Part shown: positions 53,701-64,000 of the stretch, one piece after another
How positions within the stretch are numbered: position 1 is the first letter of the stretch
Layout of the letters: each line of letters starts with the position of its first letter
Source: Cycas panzhihuaensis
Taxonomy: Eukaryota; Cycadophyta
Assembly: GCA_023213395.1 (NCBI GenBank)
Contig: CM041465.1
Span: 99,641,741 to 99,705,740 of the forward strand
DNA length: 64,000 nucleotides
Direction of reading: 5' to 3'
Position numbers and translations under genes: made by a program
Notes under the pieces: model-generated
Seen by the model: the letters and a program-made list of their open reading frames with translations, nothing else
Told to the model about the DNA's origin: nothing
Databases searched by the model: none

Positions 53701-56453
53701 CGGATGTGCGTCTACGGGATATTCACTAAGCTCAATAGGAATGATGGTAAACAATATTGATGTTAGAGGCATGGGCAAGATCCTACAAGTAAAGAGAGCA
53801 CCACGCAGGGCACCCCATGCGCCAGAGTGTGAATTCAGGACCTACGAATGGCACCAAACTACCTTAAAGTAGCCCTCAATCCAAAAGAGAGAGTGCATAT
53901 AGGGCGTAGCCTGGATAGTCTCGAGAGGAAGGTCCTCCCACCCTTAGATGGCCAGAAGGGAAGGAGAGGAATCCTCAAGGAGTTTCCCTATGATGAAGAG
54001 AAACGAGTGCGAATGGAGTAGGTGAAAGCCTATAATATAAGCGGGTCTCCCTTGGCTATTTGGTCAATGCAAATAGAACCAAGAGAGGGTGAGAGAGGGG
54101 CACTTAAGCCAAGTCTTCCTTTAACAACTAAAGGGGCAAAAGGGAAAAAGAATAGGTGTTATGTGTGCAAGCAAGTGATGCTAAATAGAATACACCTAAA
54201 GGATATGTTTGGACTGGTAGGAAGAGAAAGAGGAAAGGGGGGTTCTTAGGACATCCTTTTCCTATATGAGACAAGTATATGACATATAAGTGCAAATAAT
54301 TAATACCATTTAACCTTTCACTTTCATGTGATCTATTTAGCTAGAGCATAAATTTAAATAAAAGCAAAAGGGGAAATGGAGGGATAAAGAGATAGATATG
54401 TGTACCGAGGAGGTGTGGCGGCTAACGGGAGACCTCACCCACACGCAACACACACCCTCTTGCTAACCGATGGATGTGTGATCAAGATCAACATGAGGGA
54501 CGGGGCCTTCCTTACCTTCCCCTTGTGAAAGGAAAGCGGAACAAAAAGGAAGCAAAATGAAATGAAAGAAAGGAAAAGGGGATAAAGCATACCCAGATTT
54601 GGAGGCCTTTTCCTCTCACGCAAAACCACTTCAACCTGCACATACAAGAATTTATCTCTTCCAAGAAGGGGCTGCAAGGAGAGCTATATATATATGCAAG
54701 TGTATGTGATGTATATATATCAAATCATTATATCAAGTTGGGAAAAATACTACTGCAAACAACTCCAAATCTCTCTCAAGCAAACATGCATATCAAGAAA
54801 GAAGGAGTGAAGGGAAGCCTTAGGATGGCCAAACCCTCTGCTAGGTTCTCTACACAACCCTTTACCATAGCAAGGTAAGGACAAATAGAAACTTATGATA
54901 GCTAAGAAGCATGAGGATAAGTGTAGTAAAGTCTTGGAGAGGTAGTAAGGTGACGGAGTTGCTACTGGCAGCAATCCCGCATACAAACCCCTACCAAGGT
55001 TCTCAAGGAGTACCAAGCAACATTAGGGACACCACGAGAGTCCAAGCGAGGGGCGTGTAGGCCTAGAATCAGTGCAGCAAGGGCTACACATGTTGATAAT
55101 CCAGCGTAGGCCTAAGTTTCACCTTCTCCTAATTAACCCAAGAGAAGCATGAGAGCAGGAGAAGAAAGGTGGGAAGGAGGTTGCCCTTGGAGAGTAGGCC
55201 TAAGTGGGGTTGCCCCCACCTTACTCCCTTCACCTAACCTTTATGGATCTTCTCCTATTGCTTCCTTAAGGAAAACTAGTAGAGGAAAGGTGAAAACCTA
55301 GAAATAAAAGGCCAAACTCAATGGAAACAGTGTTTGCTATGGTTAAATAGGAAGAAAGCAAGCAAACACACTAGAAAATGAGTCTAACATGGAGATAACA
55401 TACCATAAATCCTGAAAAAAGGGCCTAAAGTACCTGCTAGGCTAAGTTTATGGTAGGTTTACCCCTATAACCAACAGAGAGAAGAGTTCATGCAAGGTTT
55501 TACAGGAGGCAACCTTAGGGATGGCCATAGGAGACACTTGCTGGGGCGAATTAGAAGAGAACCACACCCAAACTTGCTTGAGAATGCCTGGAGAGAAGCT
55601 TCCCACCATAGAGAAAGGCCATTGCAGGCAAATCCTAGACTAGAGTTGTAGGAAACATAGGCTTGTAGATGCACCTATGGAAGCAAGAAAGGAGGAGCAG
55701 AAACTACAGTAAGAAATAGTTAAGTTGGAGAGCAAAAAAAGATCCAAGAGTGTTAAAATGATGATGGCTTTTGGATTTATACCCATCCCAGTCCTAAACA
55801 AGCAAATAGGGTGTGAATAGGGCTAAGCTAGATGCAAGGCCATGTGGCAATTCTGTAAAAAAAGTGAGAATTGCCACAGTAGTTTTAAAAAATAACTTGC
55901 AACAGTTACACTGTGGTAAACTTCACGGTACCACTTAGTTTATAGCAGTGCAAGACCAGAAAGCCAGAATGGCAATAATCTAGGTTCTAAGAGCTTTAGA
56001 AGGTGATGTGGCGGGCCTGGGAGGGGCTTCCCCCCCTATCCAAGTGGCTAGCACAGTCCAAAAGGCATATGAACAAGGCCAAAAGGGGTATCAAAGGCTA
56101 AAGGTCTTGGAAATGTCATGGTAAGAGCTCAAAATTAGGGTATGAATGGGTCATGCAAATCAAATGAAGCTTGAGGCGATATGGAGGTAGCACAGAGGGT
56201 CATAAAGTGCCATGGGGATGCCTACCTTGCAGAAAGGTAGGTCCCGCTGGGTCATCGTAGGCTCACAGTATGACAAGCAACATGATTAAGCCAAATGGAT
56301 ACACGATGATCATGCAAATGAAGCAAACAATCATGTAATGAGACAATACTTCTGCCAACCTTATCAAAGAAAAAGTATAAACAAAAAGGAAAAAGCATAC
56401 CTATGGTTACCTAAGTTGACCTATCCATATCCATTCACGATAGCCGGGAAATA
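53701..56453 (-). repeat. Element B 5' LTR
   Basis: 2753 bp; inner end CGGATGTG (TG decayed), outer end CCGGGAAATA (CA decayed). Aligns over its length with the split 3' LTR. Contains a hairpin at 55844-55877. Confidence 0.9.
55844..55877. other. Perfect 11 bp inverted repeat in element B LTR
   Basis: GTGGCAATTCT (55844-55854), 12-base loop, AGAATTGCCAC (55867-55877). The 3' LTR copy at 34764-34797 keeps the structure with the outer pair changed from G-C to A-T, one G/T and one mismatch. Confidence 0.85.
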
Positions 56454-56458
56454 GGTAG

Positions 56459-57915
56459 TAAGATGATAAAACTATTGAAGGGCATCTCCATGGAAAGAGT
56501 GAGAAAATAATTTTATTAAGTTGTAGTCATAAGCTAAATAATTGATATATTCCATGGAGAAACTCCTAATATATTCAGTTGGGTCTTGCCATAAGGTACC
56601 ATCAAATTTGGGTACCTCAGAAGGGTGAGGTGGTAGGTTAGTTCTAAGCTCCTTAATGGATAATAGGGTTGACCTATAGTCAACAAAGGGACAAACCCTT
56701 ATTTGAGCTAAAGGATCAATAAGAGACAAAGGAGGGGATGGATATGGATACTTGGCTCCTCCTTGAGGGGTTTGAGCATATGAGGGATATGGGTTCCTAC
56801 CTAGCTGGTGAGAGAGGACCATTCTCATTTGAGAGAAGGTTAGATAAGAGGCAAGTGGGCAAGAGAGGCCTACTTCACCTTGAGGATATACCCCTTGTTG
56901 GGAGGGCATATGAGAGAATGGGCATTGAGGAGTGGTAGACCCTCCTTGTAAAGGTATCATGTATAGAGTAGAACATGAAGAATAGGAGGGTGCATGAGAC
57001 ATAGGGTTTTTCCCAAATGGGCCACTTGTAGGAGGGAAAACTCCATAAGGGTCTAGCGAATCCACCCCATAAACTAGAAAAGGGTTTCCCTTTCCATGCC
57101 CCTATGGTTGGGACATATACCTTGGAGGTACATAAAGAGAAGGGTCCATCAGTTATGGACGAGGACATATGGGATGGGTCCCATGTGGCCTATAGATTGG
57201 GGATGTGAGGGTCCCCTATATCGTGTGAGAGGGGCATAGACCATGGTTGATTGAAGCATGGTTGCCTAATTTAGGAGGAACATGCTTAACCCAATTTGGG
57301 ATGTGAGGGTGCCTTTAATAGTCCCTTGGATATGGGGGATTAATGAAGAAGATGAAATAATAAGATCGGGTCCTATCATGACCATGGATATGGGTTGAGA
57401 GGAACCAAAAGGCACAAATGTAGAAGAGGAACCAAAAGGCCACCATGCTGTGAAGGATGTTTTCCAGCCACTTCGGATGTGGCTAGGCACTTGTATCTTG
57501 GAAACATTATTGTAATGCCTCTATAACATCTACGAGAGGGGTTCCCGCTTGCTCATATGAGATGGAAGGTTCCTCATCCAAGGTGGGACCCATAGGTCAA
57601 TCCTCATAAGGACCATCACTAGCATGATAGTATTCCATAGAAGTAGATGCACCTATGTTGCGTGTAGGAAACTGATGATTGTCTAGGTGCTCTTAGTCAC
57701 CCAGGTAGAAGATGGGATCATCGCCCTCTTAGGCAGGATCTTGGAGGGAAGTTGGAATATGAGCTCGGGTTTTGGAAACATAGGAATGGTATACCCACTC
57801 CAATGGGTACCCCTCCATTGCCAATTTGAAATGAGATAAGGGGATGGAGGAATCTGAAGACTCTTTTGAGATGGAGGGAAGACCTCGCAAGTGACGAGAG
57901 AAGTGTTACATTCAC
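56459..57915 (-). pseudogene. Element C gag, upstream part
   Basis: The open segment 56472-57065 reads PPTSGPFGKNP, MIPLQGGSTTP, then VDYRSTLLSIKELRTNLPPHPSEVPKFDGTLWQDPTEY in pieces, parallel to element B gag (MDYRSTPLSVEALRTNLPPHPPEVPKF in pieces at 52149-52358). Further upstream 57266-57915 holds a degraded N-terminal part (a SHIRSGWKTSFT-like segment corresponds to B SHPRWFEDV). At 56458 it is broken by insertion of element B and continues at 32549. Most of the Ser/Pro-rich N-terminus is shifted. Confidence 0.8.
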
Positions 57916-58057
57916 ATCTTACCTAAAATCATAGAAGAAACAAAGATAAATAAGATGATAGAGGTATTAGAGGTTGCCCAATAAACCTAAGAAGTATATG
58001 AAGAAAAGAAAGGTAAATACTAACATGAAGGGAAGTATTATTTTCCCTTACTAGTAG
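57916..58057 (-). other. Element C leader
   Basis: Short noncoding region between the gag remnant and the PBS. Confidence 0.5.
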
Positions 58058-58076
58058 GTCCCTAATATGGTCACCA
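58058..58076 (-). other. Element C primer binding site
   Basis: Minus strand TGGTGACCATATTAGGGAC, one base from the LTR; same site type as in element B. Confidence 0.6.
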
Positions 58077-58077
58077 A

Positions 58078-61000
58078 TGGAAGTGCTCCTCTAAGGGGTC
58101 AGTATAAATAAGGACCTCTACATAAATACTAAGGCTATAAAAGGGGTCTAGAGACCTTGAAGAAAGGATAGGTTACTCCCAAAAGGTGTCTGTGTGTCAA
58201 AACATAGGTTCAGGGACCCACAAATATCACGATAACCTTCTCTTCCTTCTGGATATCTTTCTTAGTTTGAATTGGGCAATGAGGCATCTTTAGGTAGTTG
58301 AATAGCCTAAAGAGAGCTCTCCTATCCTTAAAGGAAGAGAGGAGGACCTATACCTCCTTTTAGAAACGGAGGCAAGTAAAGAAGGAGAGGAGTGGTAGTA
58401 AGGTGAGAGGCAATCTTAATGAGCCTACTCAAATTCTAGATGTTTGTCAAAAGAGGGTAAGGTCTTGAGTGCTAAGTCTCCAAGAAGGAGAGAATGTTGC
58501 CATCATCCAAGGGGCAACCAAGTTGTAATCTCTTCTTGAGTGACAAGAAGAGTGGGATGGTACATGTATGTAACGGGAAGAAGGGTGGATGAAAGCCATG
58601 AATATCTTGTGGCAATTAGGTTATGAAGTCTTCTCAGCTTTTCAAAAAGAATAGGAAGGTCTTTAAGTTTACAAACTCTTATATTGTAAAGTGTAGTTTG
58701 GTCTTGTTTATGCAAGTTTGAAGTGTCATTTCAAACTCAAACAAAGATGGCTATTGCCAAAAAAATAAAATATACAAAAGACCAAAACAAGCACATAAAG
58801 ACAAACATGTAATATTTTCCTTTCTTTGATCCTGTCACTCTCTTTTATGTCTAAATGAATGCAATGAGGGCTAAAGGTATGGGAGGAGGAAAGGGAAAGG
58901 TTCAATGCAAGGTGTTGCCTTACATGGGTATGCCTCCTCCTTAGTAGGGGGAGGATTATATTCCTTTGGAAAATGAAGAATCAAAATATGGGTTTCCTAA
59001 AATGTATGCAAAATGATATGCTTTCTTTGTTTCCCTCCCCTTTACAAAATGCAACGAGAGAAACTTTCAAGGAAAAAAGACCTTTAATTCTTTCTTTTCT
59101 TTTCCTTGATTTTATGAAATCCATAAAGGGGAATGGGGGAGAAAGAGGGAAGGGGAAGGATGCATAAGAAAGAGTGCACCTGGTTGTAACATTCAGTGCC
59201 ATGTTTTATTGCACCCCTTGTTGCCACTCCTCACAATATGTCCCCATAAGTTGCCACTATTTTTGTTTCTATTACTTGTTGTAAAAACCATTGAAGTTTG
59301 AGGGAGGGGCTTCCTTACCTTCCCCTAACTTCTAAATAGGGCTTACTTATCATCCCTAATTAAGAAATAATACATGAAAGGAAATGGAAATAAAATAGAA
59401 GAAAATTTGAAATAAATGAAATGTTACCCATTTTGCAATATATTACTTGATTTGCAAAATAGTCTCCAACCTATAGAACAAAAGAGAGTAAGTCTTCCCA
59501 CAAGATAGATATCTATATATATGTTTATCTTTGATAAACAATGCTAGTATGTTGATTTGTAAATGAAAGGAGAAACAAATATAGTATTATATGTTTATAG
59601 TTTAGTGACTTTTGTGTATATGTGTAACAATCACAATATGTATAAGAAGAGGAGAAAAAGAGATGTTGCCTCAGGATGGCAAGCTCCTCTAAATGATGAT
59701 ATATCCCTATGAGCTATGGATAGCTCACTTAGCTAGGGTTTATAAGTAAATACAAAATTAATAGGTATGTGTGTAAGCCTCATAACAAACTAAAATCCTA
59801 GAACTAGTAGTGGAATATAAGGAAAGGTGTCTCAAATCATGGGGGAGGGGATTACACAAGTGAGAGGTGGCTTTGAGAGTCAAAACTCTAGCCTATGGAC
59901 CTCTTTGTAAGCTCCCTTAGCTTGGTTTAGCTTTCTTATTTTCATTGGCCAATGAATTTAGTATGTGGAGGATGAGTAAAGTAGTCAAAAGGAGGTATTG
60001 CCTCATTGTATTGGGTGAAGGATGGCCCAAAATCAATGCAAAACTAATCTACCTAAAAATAATAAGGAATAAATCACACAAAAGAGAGATCTTGCAAAGG
60101 AAAATTAGAAAGAATAGGTTTACCATAGAAGATTGATGGCTCTAGGTGAGGAGTAATGTTGGAGTAGAGGAAACCTTTGTTTTATGAAGGGAAGAAGGAG
60201 AACCCTTGTCGTTTACTTGATTGGAAGGCCCTCCTTGCTTAGTTTGGCTTGCTCTTGTGCTGTCCTCTCCTTACTTATAGAAGAAACCTATAATTTTTAT
60301 GTTTAGGAGGAGTGGAAGAGAGTTGGAAAAGAGAGAATAAGAGAACAGAGCTTGTTAAGAGCCAAAAGTTGATGATTCTTAATTGATTGATGCTGAAATG
60401 AATTTAAATTTGGTTTTTTTTGTTCATTTGGGGATGTCTTAGGGCCATTAGGGCCCGATCTAAGCAAGTCCCAAGGCAGGGTAGTGTTTCATCCATTTGT
60501 ACTTGCTAGAACTAGTCATTTTTAGCTATGGTTAATCACATAATAATCACACCACAAACTTAATTGTGACACCACTAATATATTAGTGGTACCACTAACA
60601 TATTAGCAACAGTAATAACATATTAGTGGTGCACAATAATCAGAGCAAAGTGGATAAAAATGGTAGCAAGGTAGTAATAGAAACACAGAATAATAAAATA
60701 TAAATAATGAAAGGGTGATAAAGGGGGAGTAAACCCTGACAGGGGCCTGGGACTCCTCCTTAAAGGTCTATGCACTAACCTAGGACAACTCTACATGCCA
60801 ACAACTTGCAAAAATACATGATAAAGTCACCCTATGGGGTCAGAACCTCAAGAAAACAACGCTAATCAAGGTGTCAGAACATAAAGAGAGGCTAGCTAGT
60901 GAACCCTAATGATGTACATGGAGAAATCTCATAGCAAGCGAGTAATGGGATGTACCTATCCATCAAAAACTCTAAGTAAACTACCTTCAACTGATTGAGG

Positions 61001-61327
61001 GATAGGTGAGTTAGAGAGAAGAGAGGTAAGTGCAATGAAGTAGTTCAAGGTGCATATAGGTTAGGCTATAGGTTTCCATGAGTACCTATAGCTAGAAGGG
61101 AGATCACTTGGGAGCTATCATTCCATTGGACCAGAGTCCTAGTCATCATAGGTGGAGTGTCGTACACAGGCAAGTAAACCAAGCAAATTAATCAGGCACT
61201 CAAGAAGCTATACAAACATCATATACCACAATAACTATGAAAATGTAATAGAGTGTAAGAGATAGAATGTATACCTAATTATACCTATGTGATGGTGTCC
61301 CCATCTATTCTCAGTGGCTGATAAATA
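58078..61327 (-). repeat. Element C 5' LTR
   Basis: 3250 bp. Inner end TGGAAGTG next to the PBS; outer end CTGATAAATA, aligned with CTGGGAAACA of element B. Shares ordered blocks with the B LTRs (GGGCTTCCTTACCTTCCCCT near 59310, AT tract near 59505, CCCATC/CATTC...CAGT end). No gene recognised inside; small open frames here have no recognisable content. Confidence 0.75.
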
Positions 61328-62477
61328 TTATCCAATATTTTGATGGCAAAGAACCTTGACTCTTTATCTCTTATACCCTTACATCCAATCAAGTTTAGGT
61401 CTATTCCCTCCAGTATAAAGGATGGATCATTCTCTTTGGTTAATGGGTTAAAGACCATTCTTGTTGGTATTTTAGTTATTAATTTTCTAAAGTATTGTCC
61501 TAAGCAACGTTAGCCTTTATTTCATCCATTAGAAGTTCCTTCCATAGTCTCTTCATTCACTTCTACACTTTCCTTTGATCTGGCTACCTTATCTAATCAT
61601 CCTACTCATGCCCCAAATGATATACCTCTATTTTATATTAAGATAATAAAGGATGATATCAATATTAAGCATGTTATTATTGATGAGGCATCATCTATTA
61701 ATGTAATCCCTCTTTGTCTGGTTAAGGACTTAGAAATTTTAGTTTTTGATCTATGTGACTAGATTTGTTAGGGATACAATAAGAATAAAAAAGTGCACCT
61801 AGGTCAAATCACTTTTCCTCTTACTTTAGAAGAAAAGATAGTTCTCACTAAGTTGACTATTATTGATCTTGACTTAGAGTATAACATCCTTTTGGGTAGA
61901 CCCTAGATTACTGAAATTGTTGTGGTTTATTCTTCTCTCTTTAGTGAACTTAGGTTCATTCATGAGGGAAAATTAAAAATTATAAAGCAAAAACTAAAAC
62001 TAATTAAACAGTTAGTCCCTCTTGTTGAGATATTTTCTGAGCCTAGTGAATCATCTAACTCTTTAGAGTATTTCTTCTAATCATTAGGTCTAGGCTAATA
62101 CTTTGCTATTAAAGCTCCTTCTATTTAGGTAGAAGTAAAAGACGTCGATTTAGTCAAGATTGTCCCTATTTCATCAGGTTCTTCATCCACTTCTCAGTCT
62201 TTGAATCCGACTAGTCAATCTTCGGTTTCTTCTTCTTTTTGTAATAAAGAATTAACTTCACTTTCTATCATATCTTATGGGTAAACCCCTATGAGTCAAA
62301 CTATTGATATAAATTTTTTCTTTCTTATTCAAAGTTACTTCTCATAGGTTTTGTATTTACCTTCAATGGAAAATGCTTTGGTTCCTTCCACTATAAATGC
62401 TTCTCTAGTTACTCATATTGTTTCTCTTTTATATGATGTGTGTGTTGATACTATATCTCTTTTCTCTGAGTCTCCAC
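61328..62477 (+). pseudogene. Gypsy fragment D, protease region (A family)
   Basis: Closely parallels element A 4345-5480. Readable blocks: IKFRSIPSSIKDGSFSLV, protease site VIIDEASSINVIPLCLVKDLEI in pieces near 61675-61735, DLDLEYNILLGRP with a stop at the Trp, and FIHEGKLKIIK. It has Asp-Glu-Ala-Ser at the active site, sharing Glu with A. It is flanked by the LTR of C on the left and copia copy 3 on the right; gag and the rest of pol are outside or lost. Numerous stops. Confidence 0.82.
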
Positions 62478-63135
62478 TATTGAGAAAACTAGGTCCTAAT
62501 AACTAGAAACTGCCACTAAGATCTAAAATATTTTTGTAATAAGTTATAGGAAATGAAACTAAAATTTAATATATAAGTTCCTAAACTAGATATGATACAA
62601 TAAATAAATTAGAGAGCCAAATCATCACAAATATACTAGATATAACATGGTAAAACCTTAGCAGTGTGCTAGGGAAACATCCACATAGGAAAGGTATCAA
62701 TCTTTATTATTAAAGAATAGAGAAATATACATGATCTATAGTAGAATGCTCACAACAACAACAACTAGCTACCCAACTCCTTGTAGTACATCCAATACAT
62801 CGAATACTAACATCATAATAAAAAAACACTCTAAATCAGACTATGTGAGAGGGTCATACAAGGCACAAACCTCAACCATTAAATCTAGTGTATTTTGAAC
62901 AAACAACCCCAGTTCTCTTTACAATTTAGTATGCTTTTCAGTGCTAAATTTTTGGGTCGAAGGGTATTACCCTTGAACCCTCTCTTTACGAGGGGGATTC
63001 TAGAACCCCCCTCATCCCCTAGTTAAGGGAGGCTCCTGCCCCCTTAGATCCTTCTACAGAAGTTTGAGGGGGAAACCACACTGCCAACCTATCAAAAATT
63101 TAGCCTCTAAAACATTGTTGTCACATCATCTAACA
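62478..63135 (-). repeat. Copy 3 LTR (3' LTR)
   Basis: 658 bp, TATTGAGA (TG decayed) to ATCTAACA. Homologous end to end with the other E1 LTRs. Confidence 0.9.
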
Positions 63136-63146
63136 ATCTCTACCTT
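63136..63146 (-). other. Copy 3 polypurine tract
   Basis: Minus strand AAGGTAGAGAT next to the LTR; one base from the family tract AAGGTGGAGAT. Confidence 0.82.
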
Positions 63147-64000
63147 AACAATAATTTACTTGATACCTTTCCTATATGATTCATTGCCTTTTCTGCAAGT
63201 GAAGAGAATTCAAACACCATTTGAATTTCTCCAATAGTACTAGTTTTGTGAACATATTAGCATAATTCTATTTTGTGTTAACCTTCTCAAGTGCCACTTC
63301 ACCTACTTCCACAACCTATCTAACAAAATAGTACTTAATAGTAATATGCTTTGTCCTACTATGATAAGCTGTATTTTTTACTAAGTAAATGGTACTTTGA
63401 CTATCACAAAATACCTTTACCTTTTCTTCTTTCTTTCTAAGCTTAACTAATAGACCATGCAACTAGATTGCTTCTTTATAATCATATGCTACAACAACTT
63501 ATTCTGCTTCTGTAGTCGACAATATAATTGTGCTCTATAATTTTGACATCTAACTAACTAAACCATTTGTAAGAGTAAATACATAACCCAAAGTAGACCT
63601 CTTCTTGTCTAAATCTCTTGCAAAGTCTAAATCAACATATCTAAAATCCTGATTACTTATACCTCCAAAGGTGATGCCATAGTCACTTGTATCCCTCAAA
63701 TACCAAAGCACTTATTTCACTATTAGATAATGTTCCTTTCATAGATTTACCACAAACCTGCTAATTATATTAGTTGCATGTGAAATGTCAAGTCTTGTAC
63801 ATACCATAGTATACATCAAACTTCCTACTACAGTGGCATAAGGTACACAAGATATATAATCCTTTTATTCTTCATTACTAGGACTCATACTTAAAAAAAT
63901 CTTGAAATGGAAAGCTAACAAGATACTCACTAGTTTCACATTTGCCATACTAAATCTAGTTAGTACCTTCTCTATATATTTCTACTATGAGAACCATAGC
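63147..64000 (-). pseudogene. Copy 3 RNase H and RT end
   Basis: Collinear with 27130-27990 and 40-900: the antisense of the TEAEY region (near 63500), the SGYVF block (near 63580), the SLMYTM and TRPDI connection region (near 63800) and the VEKVLTRFG block near 63960. There is no open frame of useful length, so it is the most decayed E1-family copy. Confidence 0.82.

Larger units (their letters stand above)
62478..64000 (-). mobile_element. Ty1/copia element, family E1, copy 3 (cut by window end)
   Basis: 3' LTR, polypurine tract and the start of the RNase H/RT region of a minus-strand E1-family element inserted in fragment D. The base pairs before the LTR are TCCAC (62473-62477), the expected target duplication. 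The remainder lies beyond 64000. Confidence 0.88.

Noticed and set aside
58078-61327. Several 60-80 codon open frames as small genes
   Set aside because: They lie within the C LTR, lack domains and have no counterparts kept open in the related B LTRs.

Overview
The window is plant nuclear DNA made almost entirely of decayed LTR retrotransposons nested inside one another. I found no single-copy gene, no rRNA or tRNA gene, no CRISPR array and nothing bacterial. Plant origin rests on Ty1/copia elements primed by initiator tRNA-Met, a chromovirus, and very large Tat-like Ty3/gypsy elements that carry a second RNase H and an antisense ORF. The layering and heavy decay suggest a very large plant genome, perhaps a gymnosperm, but the species cannot be read from the sequence. 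All copies carry stops or frameshifts, so coding remnants are listed as pseudogenes.

Nesting, outermost first. D (+ strand gypsy fragment, 61328-62477) is interrupted by C (minus Tat-like element, 5' LTR 58078-61327, gag 56459-57915 and 32303-32549). The gag of C is interrupted twice: by B (minus, 32550-56453, perfect GGTAG target duplication, LTRs of about 2.8 kb) and, by inference, by A (+ strand, about 2504-32302). The 3' LTR of B holds a nearly complete chromovirus (35227-41958, perfect CACGG duplication). The integrase gene of A holds copia element E2 (7961-16233), whose own integrase gene holds a solo LTR (11364-12006). The 3' LTR of A holds copia element E1 (26499-31812). Further copies of the E1 family are cut off at both window ends (1-2503 and 62478-64000). 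The missing halves of C and D are expected to the left of position 1.

Region by region: 1-2503 copia fragment; 2504-7960 A gag, protease, RT, RNase H and the start of integrase; 7961-16233 E2 with the solo LTR; 16239-17105 rest of A integrase; 18.2-18.6 kb second RNase H of A; 19.6-21.4 kb antisense ORF of A; 21.5-23.0 kb tandem arrays; about 24-32.3 kb A 3' LTR interrupted by E1; 32.3-32.5 kb C gag; 32.55-42.1 kb B 3' LTR with the chromovirus; 42.4-53.7 kb B internal region; 53.7-56.45 kb B 5' LTR; 56.46-61.3 kb C gag and LTR; 61.3-62.5 kb D; 62.5-64 kb copia.

The most interesting biology is in the Tat-like elements A and B. Both place a second RNase H downstream of integrase, both carry an antisense ORF resembling the plant mobile domain, both show the same Asp-to-Asn change at the first RNase H catalytic position, and they differ in the order of these two modules. 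The 3' part of A also carries several unrelated tandem arrays.
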